Origin: Pholis gunnellus
Lineage: Eukaryota > Chordata > Actinopteri > Perciformes > Pholidae
Direction of reading: 5' to 3'
DNA: 64,000 nucleotides
Assembly: GCA_910591455.2 (NCBI GenBank)
Contig: OU342815.1
Location: 21,659,519-21,723,518 of the forward strand
Shown here: piece by piece, positions 9,321 through 29,162 of the stretch
Layout of the letters: every line of letters starts with the position of its first letter
Numbering within the stretch: the stretch's first letter is position 1
The notes under the pieces: model-generated
Database searches by the model: none
What the model was told of the DNA's origin: nothing
Seen by the model: only the letters and a program-made list of their open reading frames with translations
Position numbers and translations under genes: made by a program

Positions 9321-12300
9321 ATGGAGGATTTGCACCTGTCCCTGCTGAGTCGGGGGTGTGGTCGATTTGTCTCGTCCAAAGGAAACACGGGGAGACACGA
9401 TGGACGCCTGGACGTCTGCTTCACACCGCAGGTAAACACTCACTTTGTCTTTGTTGTGGAATGTATCTGCATTTCATCCTCACATTTATGTCAACCAGCC
9501 AACTAAAGGTGCTGAATTTGAAAGTCGGTGCATTTATATAGCAGCAAACAACTATTTGCTATCTGAAGATATAGTGGAGACATGTCTACATAAGCAGAGA
9601 ATGAAGTCACTCTCTGTAATCCCAGTTTCTGTGTGCTTTGTTTATGTATCCGCCGGTACTGGCTGTACGTGAATGTGAGTCCCAGTGTGCGTGTGCAGCA
9701 CTGGCTAGCTAAAGTCGCTCCTTCCTGTCATATGGCATTTACTACTAATAGTGCCGTCACGACATACAGAGGCGTCACAGAGGCGTTACGCCCACCCTTC
9801 GGTTCCCCCTCAGGTTAACACTGTTAGCTCTGTTGCTGTTGTTTGCACTGTTTGTCCTGTTAGCATCTTTAACTGCTCGGCCAGTCGCCATTTTGAGAGC
9901 CGTGTGGAGGCAATCCCTCGATCATTGATTGGCTCTGAATTTGGAATTTGGCACTTTTAACCAGTAAATGTGTTCATCGATCATTTAATCAATCAATCAT
10001 GCCGTTCATCATCAATATCATCGTTCCATCAACCAACAGGATTACTACATCTGGAAGTCCCAGCACTCTCTGCTTCGTCTATCCAACAGCGGCCGTCTGC
10101 TTGTGGAGGCGGAGTCAGCCCTTCCAAAGACCTACAGCACCCGAAGGGGGCCGCTTCTACTGTACTCCCAGGTATCTGTGTGTGTTTACGCAAGTACACA
10201 GCACACAAAAAATATGTCCGGGCACAGTTAACGAGACAGAAACAACTGCCGAACCTCTGGAAACGTCATATTGAGCTACATAAACCTTTGACTTACAGAA
10301 ACCCAAGAGTTCTGTTATCAGGTTGACCTTCTTGTCTCTCCAGCACTTGGTTTCTATGGAAAGCAGTTGTCACTCAGACACCAGACACAGGAAGCAGAGG
10401 GTTGTTCGGCGGTACACTCAACAAGTGGCACAGCAGCTGAGCACCGTCAAGGAGTTATCGGCAGCCATTTTGAGCTACAGCAACACTCAAGTAAAGGCCC
10501 TGTCTTACGTCAACAGAGAGGAAGCTTCATTTATATGTATATATATATATATCAGCCTGTTTTAGTTCATTGTTTTGGATTTACAACACATTTATTGTTT
10601 AGTCTCAGGGCTCTTATCAACCCTGTTTCCAGCAGCAACAGGAAGCCTTTTTTTTCAGCAAACAAGCTAAAATCTTTCTCCTACATGGAACAGTTAACGT
10701 TTACTTCTCAGTCCTTCTACAAATGTCTCCATCCTTTGCTGGCAGACGTGGTACCATAACCATAATGGGATGATAATGTTGCGTCATGACAATATGTTGT
10801 GGATGTGAAAAATAGACACTTGTTTGTTAGCTTATTAACTAAAACAACTTAATTAGGCGATAAAATCTTAGACCAGGGCATCTGTCAGAGTGTGTTGGAG
10901 TTCTTTGCCTTCTTGTGGCCAAAAATGTACTCATGCAATCATTTCACTTCAATGTTTGTCTTCCCTCCAGTTCACCACCTCCAGGCCCGGTCCTCTCTTC
11001 TTTCCTCCTCTTCAACCCCCTCTTGCTCCAGACCTCCTTCGTCCCAGTCCTGCGTCGCCCACAATGCAAGAGCAGCCCCGTCCAGAGTTGGTTGCACAGT
11101 TGAACCCCCTGTGGTTTCCTGCAAAGAGAAGCACTGTACAACTGGATAATCAACCTGAAGGTAAAAGATGGACAGACGGACAGATGGGTTGATACAAAAT
11201 GATATAAGTGGTGATACAAAGTCCAAAACAGAAACTCTTTAAGTGTTGTTGTGAGTAAGGTAAACAGAACAAATTTGATGTAAAAAACAACCAAATATGC
11301 AGCATGAATAGGAAAAATCTACAAACGTGGCTTTTGTTCACATTCCTGCTTTGCTTCTTACTGAAATGAAACTAACCAAGTGCACGAGTCAAACTTGTTG
11401 AATGCTACGCAGTATGCTTAGATCCTGAAATTGAGCGTCTCTGCAGATAAAGAGGAGGAGCAGGGCAGCAGGAAGAGGGTCAGGCTGGACCTGTTCCTCC
11501 AGATACCCTGCACCTCCAGGACTCCAACTCCACAGATGGAGCCTCATCCCTGGGTACACTATGTAGCAGTGACCCCTGAAGAACCAGAAGGATCTCAGGT
11601 GACGTGCTACTGACTAAAGTTATATCTATAGACAATCTATTAATGCCCTTTCATCTTTCGAAATGTATGCAATCTGTTGTAATGATGCTATGATGTTTAA
11701 TTTATTGTCCAAATGTCTTTCCTACCATCTGCAGAGTGTAGACATTGGTCTGCAGCACACTGAAATAAAACACCACAGTATGGGAGGAGAGCTCCATCAT
11801 CCAGACATTAACTGGGTCCAAGACATGGCAGATGATGAAGGCTGTTCCATTCAAGACAGTGGAATGACCAGTGATGAAGGCAACTATGAAAGATCTATAA
11901 GTGGGAACAGACACGGGAGGAGAGGTGTGTGTCTTGAAAGCAAAAATGTATGTCCCAAGCCAATGTGAATGAATGTAAGTCATAGAGATGTCCTGCAATG
12001 TTAACAAGTTATCTGCATGTACGCATCTTCCTCTTCAGACTATGTGAAGCATGGACCAAACCTTTTCCTCTGCAGTGATGCTCTGTTTGCCTTCCCCACA
12101 CACAGGCCTCCTTCCTCCTCTGACACTGGGACATTCAATCTGTAATGGACCCTGTAGGGAGAGACAAGATGGGGTAAGACAGTAGTTTATACCACTGTCA
12201 GGCCAAAACATTAGTGTATCAGCAGCTCAGGGCTCACCCAGGGTCCAGCAAAACAAGGCAAGCTAGCAGAGGGCGTGACGCCTTTTTGGTGCTGTTTCAG

Positions 12301-15300
12301 CCATTTTTGTAGTTTCTTCTTAGAAGTTAAGAGACAGAAACATCCCGAACAAGAAAATATAGACAAAGGGCAATGTCTCTGCAGGTACAGACACCGCCAC
12401 ACACTTCTATTGGGTTATAAGTGATGATTGAGAGGGATTTCTTTTATGTATCTAAAATTGCAAATATTTGACACATTTGGATTAAATCCAGTGAAAATGT
12501 ATAATTCCACACGTTTCTTATCAGAACTCTAGATAGAGGCAGAAAACTGCTACTGACATCGACCATTTCATCTGGTGGACAATTTAAATCAATAAGCTTT
12601 ATGAATGACTCAAAATAAAAATGTACGACTACATCTTTGATACAAACATTTTTAGTTTTATTGGAAGTACTCCATTACTATACTATTGATATTGTACTGC
12701 GACAGATGACAACTGCACTAATGGAAATAGACAAAGGTGTATGTTTACATTTCTGTATATTCTCATCTCCAGGGTATTAATATTGGTTTTATTGAAATAC
12801 TGACTGAAATCCTCATTTTCCTCATTTGGCATTATAGTATTTGAGAGCAAAACTTCCAAATAGCAGACATGCCTGTGTTGAATGTTTCAGCTGAGATGGG
12901 AGGGTCCCAGCAGTGATGAACACCATGCAAGACGCTTACCTCCCATAGCAGAGAGTCATACGGATCAGACCCAGCAGGACGCCCGACCAAAGGCAGACAG
13001 AGTTGGGTTTCAATCCAAAGAAAATCTGAATAGACTCCATCAGCAGTCTCTGTTTCTTCCTCTGCTGTTTCCAGAAAAGGAGGGTAACAAAGACACACTT
13101 CTACGCTAGGAAAACTACACACACACACACTGACTCAGTTAAAGGAAAGATTTGTATAGCAAAGCACTGAAGAGACTTTATGTACTGCTGGGTCTGCACG
13201 TATTTCGTTAAGCTGATGCTGATTGGCCGGCTACACTTATTCTAATTCTTATTGGGCAATTGCATGCTCATGAATGGAGGAGAGTATTTCCCATAAAGTC
13301 CAGTAGAGAGCTCCACCTGTGCTTATAGAACTAGGGTTACAATATTGTAACCTTTTTACTTTGAGGAGGAAGCGATAATCTGAGATCTTACTCATCAGAA
13401 AGTTTTTTTTATAACCACGAAAGTTATTTTTTAGTCATAAAATCCCACAATGCAATGTGCCACATTAAATGGAAGCCTAAATGATAGTTACACGACAGTT
13501 AGACCTTGCAAATACAGGGGGACATATTTAGTAATAATGACTAATCTCTCCATGAGATAGTGTGCGTTGTGGAAGTCGTTTTAATGTAGTGTACTTTGTA
13601 AACACGGACATCATAACTATGCTAACCTCAGTTGTCGATGTACAGATGCTGTATTCTGACTGATCTCCTCTCTGTCTTTCAGAAGAGATAAGTGGACAGC
13701 AAAGAGGAGGAGGGGGGAAAACAGAGAGACAATATCATAAAAAAGAGACAGAAGGAGGAGGAGGAGGAGGACTACCCTCTGACAAAGGCTCTGTGATTCT
13801 GCTGGAACTAGGAGAAGGTAAACCACACACATACTGCACTTTACGCTGCTGTTTAGATTCAGTCATAGATGTCTCTATAAGAGGTCCCAGAATTCCATTC
13901 CAATAAAGTAGCCTGCCGTATTAATACAAGACAGCACAGAGTATATCGTTTTTAGCATTAGCTCTGTTTAGATTTTGGTTATTCATGTTTTTATTATTAT
14001 ATTTTCTTACCTCTTTATGTGTCCTCATGCTGCTTGTTTTGTGACTCATATGTCTCTTTTCTAAAGATCCTTTAAAATATTGTTGAAGAATGCTGGAGGA
14101 TTGAAGACAGGACCTCACACATGAAAAAGCCAAACTTTACCACTGACAAGAAATGCTTATTTAATCAATTAACAAATTACTTAATAGCAAACACACTATT
14201 TCACAGTTTTCTGCACATTTTGAGACATCCCTGTGTCACTCAGTGGTGGGATGACCACTGCTACTTCTTAGAAAGTGTACGTTGGTGATCAAACACTAGA
14301 CGTATTGCATGAAAAGCACAAAGTCCACTGCCTTACATCCCGAGGGATACACTCCAGTTGGAGAATATTTTCTGCAAAAGTTCACCGTGTTCTTCATGTC
14401 CATCACACTGTCTTCTCCTGCAGAGCTTCCTCCTCCAGTAGGAGTGTTGGGTTGGGTTGCAGGGCGGAAAGGCCCAGGCAAACAGAGCTCTTTCGCCTTC
14501 TTACAGAACCGACTGCCCGACCTCCAGGATCCCTGTGAACCCAGGGATGCTAACAGAGGCGTGGTTAGGGGCGTTCTGCCTCTGGAGCTGAGAGGTATGG
14601 GAAGCTAAACTACTGTGGCAACAATTTTTGAAACTGGTCCAGTATTGAGAGAGAACGCTGCAGATGGCAGTCGCTAAACGGGCTACGATGCAATAGCTCG
14701 GGTAAACTCCTCACCGTCAATGTACGTCCACTAAAAGTGATTGTTTCTGCCACTGAAAGGCTCAGATTGTTATTCTAAGTCTCTGACAAAATTAAACAAA
14801 GAACCCTAAAGAGAAATAAAACATATTTTCTTTACCTTTCACTTGATCTTGTCTGTTATTGTGTTTTCCTCAGAGAAGTCTCGTTCTGAAATCTCACGTC
14901 GCATCCACAATAATCAGCTAAATATTCAGCCATGACATCTTTCAGATAACACTAAACTATGCAGTCTGTACTCCAACACAACACACTCTGAAAACACCTG
15001 CACTCCTCTCTCCAACTCTCCTTCAAGTTTCCACCGTTGTCTTCTGGCAACATGACACAATAACAGACAGGCAGCATCAAGTGAAAGGTTAAGAAAAGTC
15101 CTTTCCAAAATGTTGTCAGACACAAAATCTGAGCCTTTCTGTGGCAAAAAGGTACATTGGCGGTGAGGACTTGCCTTGAGTGATTCGATTGCATCCCGTT
15201 TAGCGGCTTCTCCTTCCATACTGGACCAAATTAAAGAACTGTTAGACACAAAAACATGCAGGAACAGGGTCCAGGTTAAAGAGCAATTACCCTTTAAACA

Positions 15301-18300
15301 GGAAAGTGACCTCCAATTGAGTTATTAGTAAAAAATATTTTAACCTCGTCTTTCCATTAAGTTCATGTTTTCAAAATGTTACTATGCATATATGAGTTCA
15401 CCTCCTTTTCGAGTTGTCTTGTGTCAGATTTTCAGAATGACAAATCAGTTGGCAGCCTGATCTTGGGTCCTGATGGGGAGATCATACAACTGTCGCTGTA
15501 CGACAACAGCCAGGACTCATCTCACACTGATGGTGACACTCGTGGGCAAGGTACACTCAATGAGCCCTCAAAACTTCCTTCTTACAGGAAATCCAAAAGC
15601 TGCGCACTTCATCTTGAGGAGAGACGTGTAGGTTGTAGCTTGTCTTTGTCATGGTTTATGTTACTTGGATGGACTTCCAGTGTCCATCACAAATTAAACT
15701 TTGGACAGGTTGAGCAAATGCAGACGTAGCTTGCAACCGGCTTTCTCCAGGTTTGGCTGTCATGCCGTTGGGCTTACATTGGCTCATGCGTATGACTGTT
15801 TACATTCAACATAAATCAAGTATTCCTTTTTATTAGTTGTGCCTATTGTTTAGTAGATTCCTTTTGAAATATCCCAACACCTTCACATTAAGAAGACACT
15901 ATTACAATTTTCATCGTCGCCACAGTGTCAAGAAAGCTGTGATTGAGATTGTCAGCTCGGTCTGCTTGTGGGGTTTTTTCCGAACATTTATTTCCTGTTT
16001 GCCGCTTTTTTCTTCTGTCTTGAATTGTTTTTGCCGTCATGGTTGTATTTGCTTCCTGCTCTAACCCTTTGCCTGCTCATTGATGTGTGCAGAGGGAGAG
16101 GTGGAGCTCAACACAGGTGTTCCTGTGGGCGTCATCCAGCAACATCAGTCTGTGCACAAGGTGATTTGTGTCTTTGTAAAGGCCTAGCTTAGCACGAAGA
16201 ATTTAGCAGAAATTTAAAAATTCTGTTCTCCAACCATGCAGGTCTTGGATCTTCCCAGATTGACAGAGACTGACGTATGCTCACCCAGCAGCCATACAGG
16301 CACAGGTAAATCTCTGCTGCTTATTTTATCATAATTTGAATTTGAATGAATTTAACCAAACTTTTTGTTTGACGTTCCAGCGGCTGTGACCAAGACAAAA
16401 ACAAAGGGTGCAGAAGCAGCGTCGGAAATATGGGGAAAGGATGCTAAAAACAATATAAGGATGCCTCCACTGAGGGAGCAGGAAAGGAGGGAGGAGCCAA
16501 GAGGAGGCAACACTGAGGCAGAAGAGGAGGACGAAGAGGAAGAGCTGAGCAGCACAGGACAGAGTCATTTGTCTGGATCACGTCAGCCAGGGTTGGTGTG
16601 ATTCACATTTAACTTAATGTATGTACGTTATTTAAGTTTCCTCAGAAGCAGATGACTCAAAAAAATGTAACGTTTGTGTTTGTTAGTGATTACACCAAGA
16701 TTTGGTAGGTGAAGGTGAGCGTTCCGCCTTTCTTCCTCTGCACCAAAGATCATTTCACTTTTATCTGGTGAGCTGAGCTGAGTTGCCCAAATTTGTCAAA
16801 ACTCCTGAATTTTAAGTCCTGTTTCCTAAAGACGAATACAAGTTAAGTTATTAAATACTTTCACGTGCAAAGCAAAAGACCAGCACTTTCAGTGGGAACT
16901 TTTTCTGCGAGTGAATATGTCCCCATATCCCGGTCACACCCCTCAAAAACTGCATGGCAACTCAAGATTCACTCAACCAAAATTGAATTTGACCCTTTGT
17001 CTGCTGCAGGATAAAGGTTGATTCATTGATATCATTGGGTAGGATTTCTGACCAATGGAGTTCCTAAATGTCCAACTTGCTAATAGATGACATTGTGCAT
17101 TATTTACTGCAGCTTTTATCTCCAGATTGTTGAAACTGACGATGCCTCTCGATGTGGATACATTTTCAGGTTATCGTGCACCATAATGCTTAAAATAATT
17201 TTACCTCTTTTGAAAAAACAACGTTGAGCGAAATCCTTCATATTGCAGATGCTGCAAATCAACAGAGTCCCACAGCTGGTGGTCTGCTGACACTGAATTA
17301 TTTTATTTTATTTTTGAATTTGAATTTGTCTGTTCGTCCTAAGAGAAGCAGCTGTTTAAAGTTGATGTGTCATTTAGCCAGCAGAACTTCAGCCCAAATG
17401 AAGCAACAACAGAGGGCGCTGTGGACGAAAGCAGGATGAATACGAAAAGGAAGAACGTTGAGGAAGCAACATCGACAGGGTGAACGATAAAACTCTTATG
17501 AGATTAAAACATAACAGATTCTTGTAAGCCCTGTGATTTATTTATTTTTTAACACATAGAGTAACAAGCAGCACAAACTCACCCACACCCAAGTCCTCCA
17601 CTTATTTAGGAAAAGGGAGATGAAAACAGTGAAAAGTGAAGCATCAGATGGACAGAAGACATCAAGGACGAGGGGGGAAGGAAGACGGCAGAGGCAAAAG
17701 ACAGGAAGTGATACTCGATCAGTCAGGAGCCAGAAACCAGAGGAGAGGACCAACAGAGAGGCAGCAGAGACTCAAGGCCGATCTGCTGTCCCTTCTGTGG
17801 TGAGCGTTAATTGAATACACATCAAGTAGAAACGCCTGTATTTATCTAAAGCAATGCATGAAATGAGATGCCATTCAGCTTTACAATCACTTCCCTGTCT
17901 TTCAGAAAAAGAGGATGAAAGACGGGGAAGGAGAAAAAGGAGAAGTCAAGACAAATGAGGAGTCTGCAGGGAGGAGGAGGAAGAGAGGAAGCCTGAAGCA
18001 CAAAGAGTTAGTCGCTGGTAAGAAATTGCAATCATTCAGGCACAATAATTATACGTGACACATCGACATTGGACATTTGTTTTAAATTGTCAACAACTGC
18101 CATTTAAAATGGTGAACTCTGGACACATTCTTACCAAATTGTTCTCACTCCCAATGCGTCAAATACAGCAGCGCGGTCAGCGCTCCTCAGTGTCCGACAA
18201 CGACGATAGCGTCTGTGTGCAACTAACTGCAATGTAAACTGTCGTATAAAGTCCACACAGGGCAGGCAGGAAGGGAGGAAGATAGGTCAAACAAACACAG

Positions 18301-20827
18301 GACTTTCACTCAGGAGACCGCTGTTCGTGTCTGACATTTTGTCGCACATCCGTCGTTTGTTACATTAGTCACATGACTTCTTTGTCGCTCGCTAGTCACC
18401 TGAGTCGTTAGTCAGTGAAGTTGACGTCAACCACCTTCCTTTTTGTTTCCTTGTTCTTTGGGGAGTTTTTCCTCCACCGATGTGAGGGTCCCGGGACAGA
18501 GGATGTTGCATGTGTACAAAACAAATGACGAAATTATAAATTATAAATAAACCACGTTCTTTTCGTAAACCTACAGTGGCTTTGTTGCATCTAGAATACA
18601 TTTGTGAGATCAAATTGTAGACATCTATCTAGAAGTAGTTGCATGTCTTTTCCTTTGCATTCCTGTCCTGTCTTTTTCACTTTCCTTCTCTTTTCTCAGA
18701 GAACCCTCTAAAGAAAGAGGAGGTGGAAATCAGCCAGGAAATGCAAGAGGGGTCTCACATAATAACCACCAAAAGGCCCCCTGCAACACAAAGCCACAAT
18801 AACGACACAGAAACAAATCCAGAGGAGGACACGGGCACAGAGCATCCTTCCACCGATGCTGACAAACACAGCAGCGTCCGATCAGTGAGCTCGCTCGGGT
18901 CCGTCGCCGCTGCGTCCGGTATCAACCAGAGGAGCTCGAGGAGGTCTGCTGCCTCTTCATGTGAGGAGGGGGCAGCGCCTGCCAGCGCTTTGGGTCTCGC
19001 TTCATCGCGTGGCCGCCTGTCGTCATGTTCAACTGTCATGGTGAGGGAGGAACAGCTGACGCTGAACCCAGTGAAGCCAGAGGTTGGTGGGAAGCACACA
19101 CACACAGAATATTCAGTACTTTTTCCATGTGTGTGATTTACATGTTCGTAACCTTTCTAATGCTTTCTGAATGATAGTTTAACATCATTGATCTGTTCTT
19201 CATACTTCAAAATGAACTAATTCCCCTTATTTTAATTAATATGTTAGACATTGTGCCATGCTTCTAGTTTGCCATCCACTTTAAACAAGTATCTAAATTA
19301 AATAACAATTCAAAGTCATCGTGCATATTTGGACTCTGTGTGTGAGTGTATGTGTGTGTGTTTTAGTTCTACAGGCCCAGGAGGACTCAGGAGGAGGAAG
19401 AGGAGGCTGCAGCTCTGCGTCTGACCCAGCGAGCAGAGAAAAGGAGGCAGGAGGTGGAGAGGAAAAGGAGGAAGCGGGAGGAAGAGGAGAGGAAGCAGCA
19501 GGAGAGGGAACAGACAGAGGAGAAGATGAAGAGCGAGCTGGAGGAAGAGAGGAGGAAGAGGGCTGAGGATCTCAGGTCCCACTTTTTTTCTTTAACATTA
19601 TAAAGATTCACTCCGTAAAAGTACAGGTTCAACTGCAACTTCATGAATATTCAATAAATGTCCCCAGGCTGAAGAAACTGGCGGAGGAGCAAGAGAGGAG
19701 GAAGCGCGAGGAAGAGGAGCGGGAGCGAGAAAGAAGGGAACAGGCGCAAGGAGAAAGAGAGAGGAGGAGGCAGGAGGAGAGGAGGCGTCAGATGGAGCGC
19801 CTCCAGAGGATGAGAGAGGAGGAAGAACAGAGGAGTAAAGGTGAGAGTGAGAGGAGTAGAAAAAGAGAGAGAGGAGTGAAAAAGAAAAGGATGAAGAAGA
19901 GAAAGCAAGGGGGGAAGAAGAGAGCAAAGGAAGCAGTAGTTATTTAATAACAGCATTTATTTAAACCAAAGTATGCTTTCATTTACACTTGTCAGTTGTG
20001 TGATTTGCTGTTCAATCAGGCAGACCCAACAAACAGCCAATCACGTACCTTTATGAATTTTATTGAAAGAATGCCGCCCAAGGCTTGCTTCATCTGTGCC
20101 TGACGGCGTCAGACGTGAGGTTCTGTAAGGCTTTGTATGCCGAGGGGCATAACAAAGAGGTGGTGTTTTACCTGGGAATGAGAGGGGACTGCACGCCCTG
20201 CTCACCCACATAGCTATTAAAAAAAAAACAGTTGTGATCGTAATTTAATTACGTGGAATTGACATTTTGCCCCCTCCAGCTGAACTAGAGCGCCTGCGCC
20301 TGGAAGAAGAGAGGAGGCAGGAGGAGGAGAGCAGGAAGCTGCAGGAGATGGATGGGGGTGAGCGGATAGAGTACCTCTGTAGGAAGGAGCAGGAGGAGGA
20401 GAAGAGGAGGAACAAAGAGGAGGAGCGTAAAAGGAGAGAAGAGGAGGCCGCCTCGCAGGCGGAAGAGGAGGCCAGGCTTCAGGCGGAGCTGCTTTCCAGG
20501 TATATACACGTGTCTGTCTCTTTAAACTGGGGCTATTATATATTCATAGTATTTTATAAACATTCAGATGTTTCAGAAGAATGTTTCAGAGCTGCTTAAA
20601 GAAATAGATTATCCAGCTCTCTCTGTGTGTCTCTCATTCTCTCCTCCTGCAGACAGATGGCGCTGTTGCAGCAGCAGTTGGCCTTTAAAAGGGGTCTGGT
20701 GTTGGAGGCTGGAGGTCTGGAGAAGACTCGGGGTATCTCCAGACCGTGGATCTACTCTTACTTCACTTTGTTACAGCTACTGGCTCTAAATCCAGCTAAA
20801 GCTGAGACCGTCACCGCTGACCTTTAA
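9321..20827 (+). CDS. kiaa2012: KIAA2012 orthologue, coiled-coil protein (22 exons, about 1210 aa)
   Basis: Exons: 9321-9431, 10040-10171, 10344-10490, 10971-11160, 11447-11598, 11735-11924, 12076-12173, 12891-13083, 13683-13817, 14424-14594, 15428-15550, 16093-16160, 16242-16305, 16381-16595, 17346-17479, 17562-17799, 17906-18017, 18700-19082, 19367-19575, 19668-19840, 20280-20499, 20653-20827. Phases agree at every junction and the total is 1211 codons. The 14/15 boundary is the least certain. Identity rests on the N-terminal LSLLSRG, on LPKTYSTRRGPLLLYS in exon 2, on PPPVGVLG, KGPGKQSS and VVRGVLPLELR in exon 10, on GSLILGPDGEI in exon 11, and on the C-terminal ISRPWIYSYF. The human protein, as I remember it, has the same landmarks and about the same length. 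The C-terminal third is a Glu/Arg-rich coiled coil. No enzyme motif, signal peptide or membrane segment is visible and the function is not established. A candidate AATAAA lies at 20989. Confidence 0.85.
19367..20827 (+). other. kiaa2012: KIAA2012 C-terminal coiled-coil and conserved tail (exons 19-22)
   Basis: Exons 19-21 encode about 200 residues of nearly uninterrupted E/R/K/Q with heptad-like Leu spacing and no Pro or Gly, the signature of a long single alpha-helix or coiled coil. The helix is broken by QEMDGGERIEYLCRKEQ in exon 21. Exon 22 is different: QMALLQQQLAFKRGLVLEA, then ISRPWIYSYFTLLQLLALN and the stop codon, a hydrophobic tail that I regard as the family's diagnostic end. The purine-rich coding strand (AGGAGG repeats) produces long spurious frames on the other strand. 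Confidence 0.8.
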
Positions 20828-22976
20828 CCACTGACCTACCATTTGAGTACGTGATTGACAAGTGGGAAACTTATTTTGAAAGATCATTAAATCAAATGGG
20901 AGACAAGGATCACATCCATACTCCATCCTGTAGCATTATTGCTTGTAGCAGATTTAATGAGTCAATATCAAAATATGTAACAATTATGAATAAATCAATT
21001 ATGAATCATAAACCCATGAAACAGTGTAAGAGGATGAAGACAAATTATGACACTCAGCTTCAGCTATAAGACACAATTACTTTAAGCGATTTAGGACGTT
21101 ACCCAATTTTGGAAAACCAGGGACAACTTAAAAAGTTCTTGTTATGGTGTAAAGTGACTTCTTATTTCATATACACACAAATAAAATGATCAAGTTCTTT
21201 ATGAAAGAAATGTTTATCAGACTTACAACATAAATAAATTGCTGAACAAAAAATAAATGAATAAATAATAAAAATGAACAAAATGAATGAATGTATGAAT
21301 GTATGAATGAACATTTGATCATTTGAAAAAAGAAATTTGAACCAGAAAGTTCAAGTTATGGTCTTGAACATTGAAAAATAAAATTAAAATAAGTGAATGA
21401 AAATGTATTTTGGGTTGAATATAATTTCCATATAACTTCCATAGTGCGCTGCCCTTGGCCAACAGACGACCCGGAAACGGAAATACGTCACCCATCCAGG
21501 AACGAAACCGTTGTGATGGCAAAACTATATTGTTGGTCAGACGTATTCTCGAGTTTATGTCGAAAGAAACTATCTTTGAGAATGAAACTGGATCCTAAGT
21601 AGTGAAACAGTGTTTAACAATAGCTAACTGGTGTTATGAATTCGGTGGCTACCTGACGTTAGCTAACGTTACGTTAGCTTAGAGGGTTACGTTCTATTAG
21701 AGGCTTTAGCTAGCTTAGCTAAGTTAGCACCCAGTTAGCATCACAAACACACACAAGTGGTAAGTCAAATGTTTTCTCTTTCACCCTAATAGTCAACATA
21801 GTCTGACTGTGTCAGATAAGAGTTTCTTAACTGAGACATTACTTTAAAGGTCCGGCTGCACAACCAGCTCTGCTCCCAGTAGACCACAAACACTAACAAC
21901 ATTAAAAACCTGCAATATAAATACACTGTGCAATGCATACATTATTCTGTCTGTATATATAATTTAGCAACAGAACAATTACTCTATCTGTTTGTATAAT
22001 GTTTTAGTTATTGTGGATTTTTTACTTTTTTACTTATTTCATATTCTTTACTGTTTTATGACTTATTTACTTATTTATAATACTTGTTTTGATCTTGTTT
22101 TTTTACTATGTGTCTTTTTTGTTATCCACCATGCTGCTGTAACCCTGTACATTTCCCCGCTGCGGGACTAATGAAGGATTATCTTGTTTTATCTCTTATC
22201 TTAAACTACAAGTCAAAGGGATGTTTCTGTGAGGTTACCCTGCATTTACACAACGTTGCACCAACAATTGTGTCTTTAGCATCTCCATGTTGCTGGTCAT
22301 CCTGTCTCTGACATGTCACAACATAAATAATCTGACAACCTGCTCATAGTGCTTTGATTTGCACCAATAACATTGTGTGTTGGCCTATTAACTAATGCAG
22401 AGTATTAATCTGATGTTTGCTGTTTTTCTGGCTGTTATCGGTTGTATATCATGAAATGAACACGATCGTGTGTGAAAAGCTCCGTATTATACCGGTATTA
22501 GCCGTATGAGTGCAGTGCAGACTGGTAGCGATTAGCGAGCAGGCCGGGCACAAAAGATTGACTGTTGCATTCAAATGAATGTAAACAAAGAGAAGCTCAG
22601 ATGACAACAAGCGACTTCATTCAAGTAGAAATGACTCCACCAGATCTGAACTTGTAAATTATTGTTTGCTGCTATTTTAACTCTTTAAATTCTGGATATA
22701 GAATTTTTAACAAATATTTGAGACTAAGTGTTTGATGTAATTTATTTTATTTCCTGTATTATAATATTTTTAAAATTGTATTTCTATTTCGGCAGTTGTA
22801 TTAAGTGAAATATTTGTAGACAGAGAGTTGTTTGAATCCGCTCACTCCATCAAAATGTGTCCTATATTCTGTCTGATATCAGGGAAGACAAAGAGCTTAA
22901 TAATTATTATTATATTGCACTTCTAAACTGTGATGTATTTGTTGCATGCAGGTCAAACTTTGCGGTCTCTTCAAAA
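20828..22976. promoter_or_regulatory. Intergenic and 5' region of the next gene; candidate noncoding first exon ending at 21759
   Basis: After the KIAA2012 3' UTR (candidate AATAAA at 20989-20994) there is simple ATGA-type repeat at about 21240-21310. About 21440-21760 is less AT-rich, has several CpGs and the GTTAGCTAACGTTACG type of motif common at fish promoters. It ends in a good donor, AAGTG then GTAAGT, at 21759/21760. I infer a TATA-less promoter and an untranslated first exon spliced to the acceptor before 22951, where the coding exon begins. The rest is AT-rich with no gene seen. Confidence 0.45.

Positions 22977-29162
<6,186 letters not shown>

Noticed and set aside
12039..12173. 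Apparent nonsense codon in a KIAA2012 exon starting at 12039
   Set aside because: Starting at that CAG gives an in-frame TAA, but a better acceptor (TTTTCCTCTGCAG) at 12075 gives exon 12076-12173, which keeps phase with both neighbours and has no stop.
14876..14935. Possible extra KIAA2012 exon after a good acceptor at about 14875
   Set aside because: It runs to a stop with no usable donor, and exon 10 joins exon 11 (15428) in phase without it.
14926..15249. 107-codon open frame on the minus strand
   Set aside because: It lies in a KIAA2012 intron and has no recognisable domain or splice partner; probably chance.
18755..19956. Long minus-strand frames rich in Ser/Leu/Pro
   Set aside because: Complement of the purine-rich KIAA2012 coiled-coil exons; no independent coding evidence.
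20085..20215. G/C-richer patch in KIAA2012 intron 20 reading FCKALYAEGHNKEVVFYLG
   Set aside because: Looks faintly coding but has no splice partners in phase and no family I recognise; possibly an old pseudogene fragment, not supported enough to call.
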